DNA from: Metaphire vulgaris
Taxonomy: Eukaryota; Annelida; Clitellata; Crassiclitellata; Megascolecidae
DNA length: 64,000 nucleotides
Direction: 5' to 3'
Assembly (NCBI GenBank): GCA_018105865.1
Contig: CM030837.1
Coordinates: forward strand, 5,165,475-5,229,474
Shown here piece by piece: positions 43,996 through 55,043 of this stretch (positions are counted from its first letter, which is position 1; every line of letters begins with the position of its first letter). The notes under the pieces are model-generated. The model saw only the letters and a list, made by a program, of their open reading frames with translations, was not told the origin of the DNA and did no database searches. Position numbers and translations under genes: made by a program.

Positions 43996-44540
43996 AATTA
44001 TCATTGCATAAATGGTTGTAATTAAAAAAGATAACTCTTAAAGAGTCGGCTGGGTATTTAGTCTTATTAAGTTATTTAGATAAGCATAAATGATTAATGC
44101 ATCAATTATAAAGAGACATGAGTATTTAGATCAGTATCAATGTTTACTACATCTAAATAATTAATAAGCTGGTACTCATATATCTGACGCCTGACGGTGA
44201 TCCTAAACGTTAGGCAAACTTAACGTTCGTTACTTAATCGGCGGTACCTAATTATCACGTCCCCGTATTTAAGAGTGACGAATATATATTATACAAGCGT
44301 TACTTAGCAGTTAACACATACTGAACAATGTAATCAAGACGTGTTGGAACTTGGACAGCAATCTTTACTGGCAAAATTTAAAATAAAAGAGATCAAATAA
44401 AAGTAATTTACTTAATTTAACTGGTATGTATATCTGTAGCCTATAGAGCAGATCCAGTTTTTACCAATATAATTTTTTTCATCGCTGAAGAAATTCTTGC
44501 AGGCGCGTTTGTGCTGATTCTTTGAACCCACTTTCGAGGA
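42681..44540. other. No gene recognised; AT tracts and possible Tc1-like fragment
   Basis: (TA)n at 42526-42574, 42792-42813 and 42860-42882, and (ATT)n(ATC)n at 43913-43995. GTGGATCCCACTTAATCGCA at 43267 resembles a pogo-like end, but the partner was not found. Confidence 0.4.
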
Positions 44541-44548
44541 CATCAGAG

Positions 44549-44802
44549 CAGAGATGTCCATGGGTCTATATTTTTTAGAACCCAATGATCCCAATCCAAC
44601 CCAACCATCAAATCTCAACCCAACCCATCCCATGTCGATAATATGTTTACTTGACCCAACACAAACCAATGTAATACATTACATGTAGTTTCTTAAACCA
44701 TGACTTATATTCTGACCCAGCCCATCATTAATATGGAAAAGTCTGACCCAACTCAATCCAATCCAACCCAACCCAACCCAACCCAACCCATGGACATCTC
44801 TG
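44549..44802. mobile_element. hAT-like MITE made of CCCAACC repeats, perfect 8-bp target duplication (CATCAGAG)
   Basis: CAGAGATGTCCATGGGT and ACCCATGGACATCTCTG are inverted ends. CATCAGAG lies at 44541-44548 and 44803-44810. The interior has many AACCCAACCC blocks and AATATGGAAAAGTCTGACCC. A second, partial copy lies near 22990-23075. Confidence 0.9.
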
Positions 44803-45182
44803 CATCAGAGAAAATGAGGCTTCCCCTTTAACCTTTAACCCGACGCTATTAAATTTATCGCGTCTATTCACTCTATTGGACAGATCATCTGTAACGTCCA
44901 TTAAGCCATCGAACTACAGCTGTGCTTTCGTATAATAACGAAAGGCAAAGTTTTTCCTCTAATAGAAAGAAACCTGACTTCTTTTCCAGATGATTTAAAT
45001 ACCTTTAGAGGACCGACCACAGGTGCTACTGACGGACCGTTGGTTCTTCTTGACCTTAGCCATCTTGTCTGCGTAGATGTGCCCTTTAGGTGTTCGTCGC
45101 AAGACCCGTGTCTGTATGTATGTCTCGTTTTTTGCACTTAAACGAGATTTTTGAATAGTTCAGTCGCCAATCGGTCTATAAG

Positions 45183-45355
45183 CAGGGGCGTAGCGACGGG
45201 GGTATATCGGTATATATATATACCCCTCTCTCACCCTCAAATCATGCTGCTTTACAGGTTTTAATGTGTTTTTAAGATTTTCAATGTTTTAAAGATTTAT
45301 ACCCCCCATCACATTATACCCCCAAATCGAATTTCTGGCTACGCCCATGTCTGTG
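45183..45355. mobile_element. hAT-like MITE, CAGGGGCGTAGC family
   Basis: CAGGGGCGTAGCGACGG to GGCTACGCCCATG. Flanks TCTATAAG and TCTGTGAG match at 6 of 8 positions. Confidence 0.75.
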
Positions 45356-45554
45356 AGCTTCATCTGTGGATCACTTCTGACCACAAAAGAAGCGATTCTT
45401 GGCTTCAGATTCACAGTACTCCACTCATATTGGACTTGCAACGATTAAAGCCAATTTTTAGAATTTAGAAGCTTTAAGAATTATCTGATACCATCAAATT
45501 GACCTTTTTACTTTGAACTGTCCATAGATTGCATTAACATGAAATGCAACATGC

Positions 45555-45835
45555 AACATGCACAGTGGTCCAACGGTCGATTAGCGACGATCTGCCGGTC
45601 ACGAGGCCTGGGGTTCAAAGTATACTGCTGCCGTAACAGAAACACTGTTCTACGACAAACGCTTCCATGCAGTTGACTCAGGCTGGGAATGAGTGTACAT
45701 TTGGGTGTTGACTCGGTGGAACGAAAGGCGGCGAGGGAGAGGCTGGCAACCGCCCTCATGTGGCCGATGTCGTATAAAAATCAAGGCGTCAACACTTCGG
45801 TTGTCATGCATGGGTGTTTTTCTCGATGACAGTAT
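45555..45835 (+). mobile_element. tRNA-derived SINE, third family, copy 1
   Basis: Has an A-box-like CAACGGTCGATTAGCGAC, a B-box-like GGGGTTCAAAGT, and the body GTTGACTCAGGCTGGGAATG, then TCGGTGGAACGAAAGGCGGC. The body matches the 49.2-kb copy in the same orientation. Confidence 0.72.
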
Positions 45836-45837
45836 GG

Positions 45838-45960
45838 GGTCAACCAACCAACCAACCGACCAACCGACCGACCGACCAACCAACCAATCAATCAATCAAT
45901 CAACCAACCAACCAATCATTCAATCACTATTTCAATCAATCAATCAACCAACCAATCAAT
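45838..45960 (+). repeat. (CCAA)/(CCGA)/(ATCA)n tetranucleotide tract
   Basis: Mixed tetramers AACC, GACC and AATC. Confidence 0.95.
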
Positions 45961-45989
45961 TAACTTCTATGGTGCCATTGTATTAATGC

Positions 45990-46060
45990 ATAGGGCCTCA
46001 GCCGATGGTGCACCAAATCCTGTCTGAATTGGAGCCAGATCAAGCTGGAACGGTCAGCCA
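45990..46060 (-). mobile_element. LINE 3'-end fragment
   Basis: GGGCCTCAGCCGATGGTGCACC also occurs as its complement near 31870-31895, where GGTTTGTGCACCATCGGCTG is seen. A shared retrotransposon tail is inferred. Confidence 0.4.
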
Positions 46061-46494
46061 TATAGGCTCGGGATAGACTGGTCTCGATTTTGTTAAAATT
46101 TTGACAAAGTCGAGCTCTTATCAAAAGTATCTCCATGGCATCATCGACGATTCTTTCCAAAGACTTTTTCACGAGACTATACAGGATCTGCAGTCCATTG
46201 TTTATCTCAAATTCAGGTCAGATTTCAAAATGAGATCCCGGAATTGTAAGATTATCCTAAGGGACCTAAGCAGTACAAATATGACATTAAATTAAAAGCT
46301 TCACGGCTTGTTAAATTTTGTCCCTGAAATCTGCTGACGACTTCCTCAACACCAGCGCAGCGCTCCAGTGGCATTTTAGTGTTATTTTTCCATTTCTGCC
46401 TATAGTCACGTGATGATCTCTTGTCTGCATCGCGGCTTTTTGAGTTAAGGCCAGTATCGCTGGCGTTTCTCTCACTCTTTTTCAGTTCTTTCTC

Positions 46495-46518
46495 TTGCTC
46501 TCTCTCTCCCTCTCTCCC

Positions 46519-46580
<62 letters not shown>
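46495..46580 (+). repeat. (CT)n tract
   Basis: About 40 dinucleotides with few interruptions. Confidence 0.96.
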
Positions 46581-46970
46581 CGTCTCTCTCTCCACCTCTT
46601 TCTTCTCCTTTTAAGCGGTCATTTATCTTCAGGCATTTTTGGTTTGCTGTGCATTGCTCATTCGTTCCGAGTATAAATTTCTCCAACGATTTGAAACGCC
46701 CGAAAAAACGGAAATGGCACTTTATAGCTTTTTTCTTGCTTCACTGAGTTTGACTGACGAGTTCGTGCTGAGAGGGTGCACTCACTATCTGTTGGATTAC
46801 TTAGCTCATGTACAGCCGCTTATACTACGTATTGAAAGCGACGAGTGTCTCTGTTCTCGTTGTTGTATTTGTATTTATTTGTTTCTCTATATATTGCTGA
46901 TTATCTTGATCTGGGCTGTACACATTCTTGCTACGTATCGATTGGCATGATTAATTATTAGGAGTTTGAA

Positions 46971-47152
46971 CAGGGGCGTAGCGACGGGGGTATATCGGTA
47001 TATATACCCCCCAATCAGTCTACCTTAAAGTTTTTCATGTGATTTACATGTGGTTATATGTGGTTTATATGGTTTATGTGGTTTAAAGTTAAGATTTTTA
47101 CCCACCCAAAATATTTATACCCTCCCGAATCAAATTCCTGGCTACGACCCTG
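46971..47152. mobile_element. hAT-like MITE, CAGGGGCGTAGC family
   Basis: CAGGGGCGTAGCGACGG to GGCTACGACCCTG, with degenerate flanking octamers (AGTTTGAA, GAGTTGAA). The interior is close to the 38.7 and 62.4 kb copies. Confidence 0.78.
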
Positions 47153-47494
47153 GAGTTGAAGCTGTTCCTTGCCGTTTTACTTTCATCAACAAATCTTTCT
47201 CTTTTTAGTTTTTAATCAATTTATAAAGACGCGAAGTTTGAAAATAAGGTCAACATCCTTTATTCTTCAGTTCTACCCTCAAGGTCTTTCTACGCGTTTA
47301 GAGTTCTTTGATGAAAGGAAATATTAACAGTTGGCGAGGAAGATTGTTTACTGCAAGAATTGTGGATTATCAACAAGGTCTCCTTTGCAACTGCTTTAGC
47401 TTAAAGAAATCTACTGTAAGCGTGTTAGCTTATCTTAGATTGCGCTTGCGTATTTATGGAATTCCAATTTATCGCATACTACAGTATATCACTA

Positions 47495-47665
47495 GATTAA
47501 AAAAGGTAGTTCTACTCGAACGAGCTTAGGGTCCGGCGCTGATCTCCGATTACTAGGCAAGCAGGAACGCGGGTGGCTTACGCCATTATAATCTAGAGTG
47601 GGTTGCCCTTTACTTTCTCTAGATCCATGTTTTATCTTCGCAGCTTAACGCTGCTACCAATATAG
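47495..47665 (-). mobile_element. SINE-like repeat, second family, copy 2
   Basis: Same ordered blocks as 5110-5300, with GGTCCGGCGCTGATCTCCG and TTCGCAGCTTAACGCTGCTA. Confidence 0.68.
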
Positions 47666-47822
47666 GCCTACGATATGTTAGAGGAATACAGTTCTTGCCA
47701 ACTACATGCGGTCTAGTAAATATTGAAATTCAAAAGACGTCTTCGCCATCTACATGGTCGGATAGTCACATCTGTGGGCGATGTCTGTTGGCACAATGTC
47801 CCGGGGCAAAATGTCCAACAGT

Positions 47823-48339
47823 CAGTGTTTTATCCAGGCCTATTCGGGAGAGATTCCTCCCAAAAACTCAAAATGCCCCCCGCCCCTCCAAATCCCAACA
47901 CTCATTCATTCATTCATTCTTGGACGACTTCTATAGCGCTGTAACAAGGCTGAGGCCCACAACAAAAGCGCTTTAACATCTCAACTATACCCAACCCAAA
48001 CAGATGCATTTTTAAGCTCTTGATGAAGTGTTCAGGAGTATCAGCCGTGGTGACGTGATCAGGAAGAGAGTTCCACAAGATAGGGTTACCGCGTGTAAAT
48101 GATCTCTCTCCAAACTTGGCAGTCTTGGAGGGAGGAGGAACCTGAAGTTTGACCCTACGACTCGAACGGAGTGACAATCTCCTATCACTGCACTGCGGTG
48201 TCTTTACAAGAGAGGCAGATACTCACACACATTTTTGCACTCACACACATTTTTGCAGGGAACTGGGAACTGTGTCTCCCCCCCCACCCAGCGAAGTCAC
48301 CCCCACCCCCCCAAGGCCTGGAGTCTGGACAAAACACTG
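47823..48339. mobile_element. hAT-like MITE with perfect 8-bp target duplication (CCAACAGT), carrying a LINE fragment
   Basis: CAGTGTTTTATCCAGGCC to TCTGGACAAAACACTG, flanked by CCAACAGT at 47815-47822 and 48340-48347. Its middle is replaced by a minus-strand LINE 3' piece, which explains its length against about 180 bp for relatives. Confidence 0.9.
47900..48190 (-). mobile_element. CR1/L2-like LINE 3' fragment nested in a MITE
   Basis: The minus-strand frame reads KFGERSFTRGNPILWNSLPD, then FIKSLKMHLFG, the CR1/L2 C-terminal tail, ending in a (GAATGAAT)n tail at about 47900-47920. 5'-truncated and dead. Confidence 0.82.
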
Positions 48340-48989
48340 CCAACAGTACTAATAGCACCAGCCACCAGAACAGCGTCATCAGATGGTCATTGGAGCCACC
48401 GAAGCATAGCTGTATATACAGAAGGTTCTAGACTCATTTTCCGTGTGGCGTTGCATCAGAGTCTCCCGACTGACTCGACACAGGTAGTCAGCCAACCAAA
48501 CTGATCGCATACTAACAACAGTATCGTGCTGACTCTCCAGACATTACCCTGGGACCCGCACTCAAACAATGCCCTCATTATGGGATAGCGACAATGACAA
48601 CAGTCCAGTCCATACTGAGACAGTCTGTGTATTAATCTTGATCGGTGGCGCAGCCAGGGTTGTAGAACAGGGGCACCACCACTCATGGGGGGATGTTTAA
48701 CCAATTAGGGCGTTTGGGGGAGGAATTTATTTACTGCGTAAGACGTGGTGTTCTAGAGACTTTATATTCTAGTGAAGTGTTTAATTAATTATTAAGAAAT
48801 TCCCAAAACGGTATTAACTCTTATAACATTTCCAAATTCCCAAAACGGTATTAACTCTTAAACATTTCCATCATTGCTGCTTACCAAGTTCAACGTATTT
48901 CGTCTTGCTTGAGCATCCAACCCTCTTATCAACATTGGCGATATTAAAAAACCAGTTCCAACTATTTCGAGCCGAATGGGACAGGCTTA

Positions 48990-49090
<101 letters not shown>

Positions 49091-49244
49091 GGATGCAGTC
49101 GATACCGATTGTTCCGGGGCCCATGTAGCTCAAACGAGGCCCACGATGATTGAATATTATATAGGGGCCCCACAAACCTTCTTTGTACCGGTGTCGTGAC
49201 TTTATCTCGGCGGTTATGGATTAGAAGCTGGTCTCGACATCTCT

Positions 49245-49505
49245 GTGGTGCGCGGTGGAACAGTGGTTAGCGCACTGATCTGCTAATCTTGAGGCGTGTG
49301 GTTCAACTCCCGGCCGCGACAGAAACGTTTCGGTTGTTTCTGTCCCAAGCGCCCCCAGTCGACTCAGCTGTGAATGAATACATCGGGTTTTAATTCGGTG
49401 GAAGGAAAGGCGGCGAGGGAAAGGCTGGCAATCCGCCTTTCATTCAGCCGTTGCCGTGTATAACTGAAGGCGCTAACCCTTCGGTTCTCCGACGGGCCCG
49501 CCCTG
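49245..49505 (+). mobile_element. tRNA-derived SINE, third family, copy 2
   Basis: Head GGTGCGCGGTGGAACAGTGG with TTAGCGCACTGATC (A box region) and GTGGTTCAACTCCCGG (B box), then GTCGACTCAGCTGTGAATG and TCGGTGGAAGGAAAGGCGGC. Confidence 0.78.
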
Positions 49506-49980
49506 GCCTATGGAGTATATACTGTATAAAAACCCGGCACCTCTAGGAGTCTAGGTTAGTCTTGTCTAAGATATTTCATGCTACTAACAAGTTACAACGT
49601 CTGGCGTTTGATCACTTTGATGCAAGATGAACACTCGATTAATTATATTTGCAGCCACGAAAAGTCATTATTCGACGAAGTGAACCGCGGATACATGACA
49701 CACCCGATTAACTTTCCTCATGAAAAGGAAACTGTCGATCCAACCCCTACACCTTCGCCGCTTTATACCGTTGACGCTGCGGCTTACGGAATCTATGTGC
49801 AGTTAACCGCATGCATGCGACTTAGAGTGACCTTTTCTCGTTTAAATATCTCACGGCCAGGGTCAGAGTTGGCATCTGGTTTTACTTTACTAAAAGTCAT
49901 CGGATTATTCAGGGACACCGCAAGGGATCTGGGACAGTCTTTTAATGCGTGAGCACTGCTGATGGCGATCGTTGATCGCT
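49506..49980. other. 124-codon open frame without recognisable domain
   Basis: A plus-strand frame 49578-49952 has no domain and no splice context. I treat it as chance. Confidence 0.3.
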
Positions 49981-49988
49981 ACATATTA

Positions 49989-50342
49989 CAGTGTTTATTC
50001 TAGCCAACTTGACATTGCGGGGAATTTGAAATGTTTGGAGGGGGAGAAGGTCTGAGTCTTCAAAAATCTCGACAAGCAAAAAAACTTATCTTCCTTCTAA
50101 AATGTGGTGACAAGCAAAAAGGTCATCTGATATTTGTAGCTTTTTACCATTCTCCAATGCCCTGGCAAGCAAAACATTTGTCATCCTTATATTTTCCCCT
50201 CTTCACAAGATGAGCCCCCCCCCGTCCTCACACTTTTTGGGGGGATTTCCATCCCGCCATGCAACATATGAACATTTTGGGGGGAATTTTTAAACTTTGG
50301 GAGGGGAAATCCCCCCCCAGAGAAGGCCTAGTATAAACACTG
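49989..50342. mobile_element. hAT-like MITE, perfect 8-bp target duplication (ACATATTA)
   Basis: CAGTGTTTATTCTAGCC to GGCCTAGTATAAACACTG. Flanks 49981-49988 and 50343-50350 are identical. Three GACAAGCAAAAA-type motifs lie inside (50068, 50110, 50164). Confidence 0.9.
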
Positions 50343-50480
50343 ACATATTATGTTGTATAGGTCCCGACGTTTGTACGTTCGGCGTAGGATCCGAGTCAAA
50401 GATTCCGGAAATTAAATCGCGACACAGTCTAAATACAGAGCGTGTAATAACAAAGCATTGCTTACAATTATTCCATTTTA

Positions 50481-50482
<2 letters not shown>

Positions 50483-50544
<62 letters not shown>

Positions 50545-50784
50545 TAGTGGTGGTAGTGTAGTAGTGGTGGTAGTGGTGGTGGTGGTAGCAGGTGGTGGTG
50601 GTGGTGGTGCAGTGGTGGTGGTGGTGGTGGTGGTGGTGGTGGTGGTGGTGGTGGTGGTGGTGGTGGTGGTGTGTGGTGGTGGTGGTGGTGGTGCAGTGCA
50701 GTGGTGGTGGTGGTGGTGGTGGTGTGGTGGTGGTGGTGGTGTGGTGCAGTGGTGGTGGTAGTGGTGGTAGTGGTAGTGGTAGTG

Positions 50785-50839
<55 letters not shown>

Positions 50840-50866
50840 AGTAGTAGCAGTAGTTGTGGTAGTGGT
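50483..50866 (+). repeat. (GTA)n/(GTG)n triplet block
   Basis: About 380 bp of TAG/TGG triplets flanked on both sides by AAGCATTGCTTACAAT, followed by a 43-bp direct duplication (50878-50963). Confidence 0.95.
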
Positions 50867-50978
50867 AAGCATTGCTTACAATATTATTCCATTTCTTTTA
50901 TTCGTAAGATTTGGTTCATTACAATATTATTCCATTTCTTTTATTCGTAAGATTTGGTTCATTAATTATTTGTGACTA

Positions 50979-51167
50979 CAGTAGAACATCGTTAAAACGT
51001 ACTTAGTGGGTCTGTAATACTTGGCACGTTACAGTACATCCGAGGTAGGCCTACGTTATATCCAATACCATCCAATACGGTAGGGCATCACGAGAGAGCG
51101 TGTACATTGTGGCACTTTATAATCGAGTATATGTTATAACCGAGTTCGTTATAACGAAGTTCTGCTG
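50979..51167. mobile_element. Pogo/Tigger-like MITE with TA target site
   Basis: CAGTAGAACATCGTTAAAACG and GTTATAACGAAGTTCTGCTG are inverted ends flanked by TA, the Tc1/mariner-superfamily target. Second copy at 59436-59622. Confidence 0.82.
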
Positions 51168-51279
51168 TATTTATTTATCGTTTGACGTATGATATCTGTC
51201 AGTTCAGGGATAAAGAAATATGTTGCTTTTAATATATATATATAGTCCAGACGTGGATGTGTTCAGTGTTTAGAATTTG

Positions 51280-51281
<2 letters not shown>

Positions 51282-51342
<61 letters not shown>
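51282..51342 (+). repeat. (ATT)n microsatellite
   Basis: About 20 triplets next to a LINE 3' end. Confidence 0.96.
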
Positions 51343-51343
<1 letters not shown>

Positions 51344-51545
51344 GAAGCCAACTTATATAGCGCAGTACACATAAATAAAGTTCAAAATCAAAAGCGCTTT
51401 ACAGTCCAAATGATTTTCGAAAAAAATGTTTTGAGTTTCGGAGAAGATTTAATGTCATTAAGACTTCTCCAATTTCTTCCCTTGATGCTCTCTCCACTGA
51501 CTATTATGCTGTTGCCATGATGTGAAATTGTGGATTATTTTAATA
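51343..51545 (-). mobile_element. Probable CR1/L2-like LINE 3' end
   Basis: ACTTATATAGCGCAG and AAGCGCTTTACAG match the tail of this LINE type (compare 1695 and 26205-26260). Adjacent to an (ATT)n block. Confidence 0.5.
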
Positions 51546-51917
51546 TCTATATCCTATACTGACTCATTCCATAGACTCAATTCGGCCGCCCATGAGGATT
51601 TCCGATTGCCTATATTACTAATTCTTGTCCACAGCTTTTCCTGGTCCCACAGGTGATGCTTTCTAATTTTCTGATCTGTCCAATTTTCGAATGCTCTCAA
51701 TGTCGACTCATCTTGACATCACTGACCTCATCAATTAATGACTCCTCCAATTTCTTCCTTCTCTATCTACCAGCGTCGCTCTCCCTCCCCCTACCGAGTT
51801 AGTCTAGCTGACTGGATGGGCGTTGACAAGTAAATTAACCGTCGACTGATTAATTTAGGTGTTTTTTTAGAAATGCGTAATCGTGGTCTTGCCTAGCCAC
51901 ACCATCGTCGTACAGTA

Positions 51918-52255
51918 TATATTTATATATTAGTGTCATATATATTAGTGTTATATATATTAGTGTTATATATATTAGTGTTATATATATTAGTGTTATA
52001 TATATTAGTGTTATATATATTAGTGTTATATATGTATTAGTGTTATATATATATTTATTGTTATATATATATTAGTGTTATATATATTATGTTATATATA
52101 TTATGTTATATATATTAGTGTTATATATTAGTGTTATATATATTAGTGTTATATATTAGTGTTATATATATTAGTGTTATATATATATATATTAGTGTTA
52201 TATATTAGTGTTATAATATATTAGTGTTATATATATTGTTATATATATATATATT
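51918..52255 (+). repeat. Minisatellite of TATATATTAGTGTTA
   Basis: About 20 copies of a 13-16-bp AT-rich unit, some shortened. Confidence 0.95.
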
Positions 52256-52278
52256 GCATTTTATATATGTGTCATATG

Positions 52279-52356
52279 CAGGGTTTTTGTGCCACCGGAC
52301 TAGTCACATTTAAGTCTGCATTTAATATAGTCCGGTTTTCTGCGCCACCCTGTATA
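52279..52356. mobile_element. Hairpin-forming mini-MITE, copy 1
   Basis: CAGGGTTTTTGTGCCACCGG and its near-complement ATAGTCCGGTTTTCTGCG.CACCCTG enclose a short loop with CTAGTCACATTTAAGT. Nearly the same 80 bases occur at 58328-58410. The TA-like borders suggest a Tc1/mariner derivative. Confidence 0.7.
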
Positions 52357-52756
52357 TTGTTATATATAGTTTATATATAACAATATATATATAATAATTA
52401 TATATATGTGTGTGTATGTATATGTGTGTGGGGCATACTGTATGTAGAGCGCCGTAGTACAGTTGGGTTAATTAGGAGCGCTGATCAGCTTCCCCCCGCG
52501 GTTGACACCGGGGTTCGTCGTCTGCTGTGGAGCGTCGAAGCAGACGACCGATGATAGATCGGCGGCCACAGCGTCCTCTGATCGCGTCTCGTCTGATGCT
52601 CTCCGATTCCAATCGTCTGGTCTAAGATACCATCGTCTTCGCTCGACCGCAGCGAAGTCAGACACATAAAATGATTAACTTTCACCATTGACATTGTAAA
52701 CTTGGATGAAAATGGGAGGGTAAGCAGTCCCTATGTCGTTCCCTTCACTATGGTTA

Positions 52757-53057
52757 AGGTAAATTGATAAAGGTATGTCCCGTATACTCGAGTCCGAGCG
52801 TTGGGGTCCGGCGCTTATCTCTGGTCTAGGCAATCAGAGATGTGTAGGTGGTATAAGCCATTAATCTAGGGTAGGTCGCCATTACTTCCCCAGACCCACG
52901 CTTTACCTCGCATCTAAACGCTGTTCCTTGTTTTGCCACCGCCCTCCAGCGAGAAAGGCTGAGTCGACCTTAGGGCTCCTATGGGTATCGAACCCGCGAT
53001 CTTCTGCTCTATCGACCAGTGTTGTTACCACTCTGCTAACTTCCCGCCCCTATGGTG
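52757..53057 (-). mobile_element. tRNA-derived SINE, nearly complete
   Basis: Read on the minus strand it starts near 53057 with an A-box-like GTTAGCAGAGTGGTAACA and continues to a B box GATCGCGGGTTCGATACC (about 52985-53002). A body of about 220 bases shared with 3690-3985 follows. Confidence 0.78.
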
Positions 53058-53142
53058 GCCTCTTGAAAAGTGGATGGGTGGGGGCTGGAGTCCAGAGGCC
53101 TAACAGAAGTTTACACGTATGGCTTCAACCGTCCGCCGACGC

Positions 53143-53251
<109 letters not shown>

Positions 53252-53607
53252 TCGAAAGCCAGCTGCGCTGAACAACGGAATTACTGTTTCCGAATGACAG
53301 TTTATATCTCTTTTCCAGCGTCTGCCAATAATAGCAGTGGTCTTTGAAGCTCAACAAATTACTTGAACTGTCAGCAACAGTTAGTTGAACATACAAACGT
53401 TGAAACATCGGCAGATGCTTATCAATATTGAACGGAAAACATATTTGAACGATGAAAATATATTCAAGGGCAAAATGACGGCTATTGAATTCAAGCATCC
53501 TAGGTCCTAGGAGACGCCAGTAGTTTCAATTTCTTTAACGATCAGAATGATCGCGATTAAACTGCATGAAATAATTCACCGATATATTAGAGCCAAATGG
53601 TTCAGGC

Positions 53608-53793
53608 CAGTGTTTATTCTAGCCACCTTGACATTGGGGGGAGTTTTAAATGTTTGGGGGCAAGATTTGTCTATCCACGCTTTTTTGGGGGAAGATTTTC
53701 ATACCCAAGCCAACATATACAATTTTTGGGGATTTTGAAACTTGGGGGTCCCCCTCAAAAAAGCAACGAAAAACAGGCCTAGAATAAACACTG
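53608..53793. mobile_element. hAT-like MITE, CAGTGTTTATTCTAG family
   Basis: CAGTGTTTATTCTAGCC to GGCCTAGAATAAACACTG; flanks GTTCAGGC and TTTCAAGC match at 6 of 8. The left half is nearly the same as the 49989 element. Confidence 0.83.
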
Positions 53794-54019
53794 TTTCAAG
53801 CTGACGTACAGTAGGAGGTTGAAATTGGGGGCGAGTTTTGAACGTTGAAGGAGGGCAAGCAATGGAGGCGAGTTAACTTTCGTGTAGAGATTTGGTTGGG
53901 AGGAGGGCTAAAGAACAAATCTTGGGGAGGCGATTCATGCGGCACAAGACATGGAAATTGGAAAAGGATCGTTCGACAAGCTGCTGGTCTCGACGGTTCC
54001 TGGGAGAACTTTGAGTTGT

Positions 54020-54055
<36 letters not shown>

Positions 54056-54096
54056 CTAAGAACATGGACTTGAAGGCATTTTGTGCATGTAACTGG

Positions 54097-54250
54097 CAGG
54101 GCGTAGCCAGGAATTTGATTTGGAGGTATAATGTGATGGATGGTATAAATCATAAAAACTTCGAAAATCTTTAAAACCACATTGAAAATTTATGGTAGTT
54201 TGAGATTTGGGGTATATATACCGATATACGCCCCCATCGCTACGCCCCTG
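54097..54250. mobile_element. MITE, CAGGGGCGTAGC family, just upstream of the LAR gene
   Basis: CAGGGCGTAGCCAGG to GCTACGCCCCTG; flanks GTAACTGG and GTATTTGG match at 6 of 8. Confidence 0.75.
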
Positions 54251-54258
54251 GTATTTGG

Positions 54259-54627
54259 GTGGAGTTGAAGTTGGGTGTAAATTATTTTAAATATGAGAAA
54301 TTAGTATCGTTGAATTTCTATTAGTAGACGAGCCATCCTGTCTCTGCCTGTTTAATTATAATCAGATATGTTTTTAAAAACTGAGCTACATAAGATAGTA
54401 AGCAAAATACAGTGTAATAGAGAAGAAGACCAAGAATAATTTGAAATTCAGATTGATTCTTCAGTCGACTGTACACACACCGACCGACCGATCGACTCTC
54501 ATCCGCTGCTGAGCAGTGACATCTTGCGCCGGTTTATAATAGCCTAAGCTTCGTTTTAACAGTTTTAATGCACGCTGTTTGGCATACGGGCGATGTATGA
54601 AGCGATACTGGCTGACTTCCGATACAT

Positions 54628-54684
<57 letters not shown>

Positions 54685-54723
54685 CTTTCTTTCTTTCTTT
54701 TTTTCTTTTTTTCTTTCTTTCTT

Positions 54724-54779
<56 letters not shown>

Positions 54780-54955
54780 GGCGCACGAAGTCAGACTCAA
54801 CCACGACTAAACCCACAGACACTCGTCAGTGAGAACACTTCACTTAAGCTCGTCGTCACTGCCCTAAAAATTGTAGCGTAAACACAAGAACGAAAAAACT
54901 CAGACGATGAAAACGTTTTCATAGCGGTAACACTTTCTTATCCTTCGTTTTCTAG
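54259..54955. other. Immediate upstream region of LAR coding exon 1
   Basis: Ends in the acceptor tttctag. Contains the CT/CTTT tract 54633-54777 and otherwise no recognised element. A non-coding first exon and promoter probably lie further upstream. Confidence 0.45.
54633..54777 (+). repeat. (CT)n(CTTT)n(CT)n tract 185 bp before the LAR start codon
   Basis: Pyrimidine-only for 145 bases, symmetrical CT - CTTT - CT. Confidence 0.97.
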
Positions 54956-54961
54956 AATCCA

Positions 54962-55043
54962 ATGAAGAAACAACTCGTCCTGTTCGTTATCGTAACGGTG
55001 ACGATCTTTGGACGCGGGACAGAGTCCTCGACGGAGTCCGGGG
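54962..55043 (+). CDS. Lar: LAR coding exon 1: signal peptide
   Basis: The ATG at 54962 opens a peptide with a basic start (MKK), a hydrophobic core from about residue 5 to 16 and a polar Ser/Thr/Glu stretch, as expected of a secretory signal. The exon ends in phase 1 at a strong donor (GG|gtaagt), and one G plus AC of the next exon gives Asp28. A good acceptor (pyrimidine tract and ctag ending at 54955) lies six bases before the ATG, so an upstream non-coding 5' exon is likely. The start was chosen because it is the first ATG after this acceptor and the phase fits. Confidence 0.8.

Noticed and set aside
49578..49952. 124-codon plus-strand frame
   Set aside because: No recognisable motif, no codon bias and no neighbouring exons; length is within chance for this composition.
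50297..50975. Poly-Val, poly-Trp, poly-Gly and poly-Thr/His frames
   Set aside because: They are translations of GTA/GTG triplet repeats; all frames are open.
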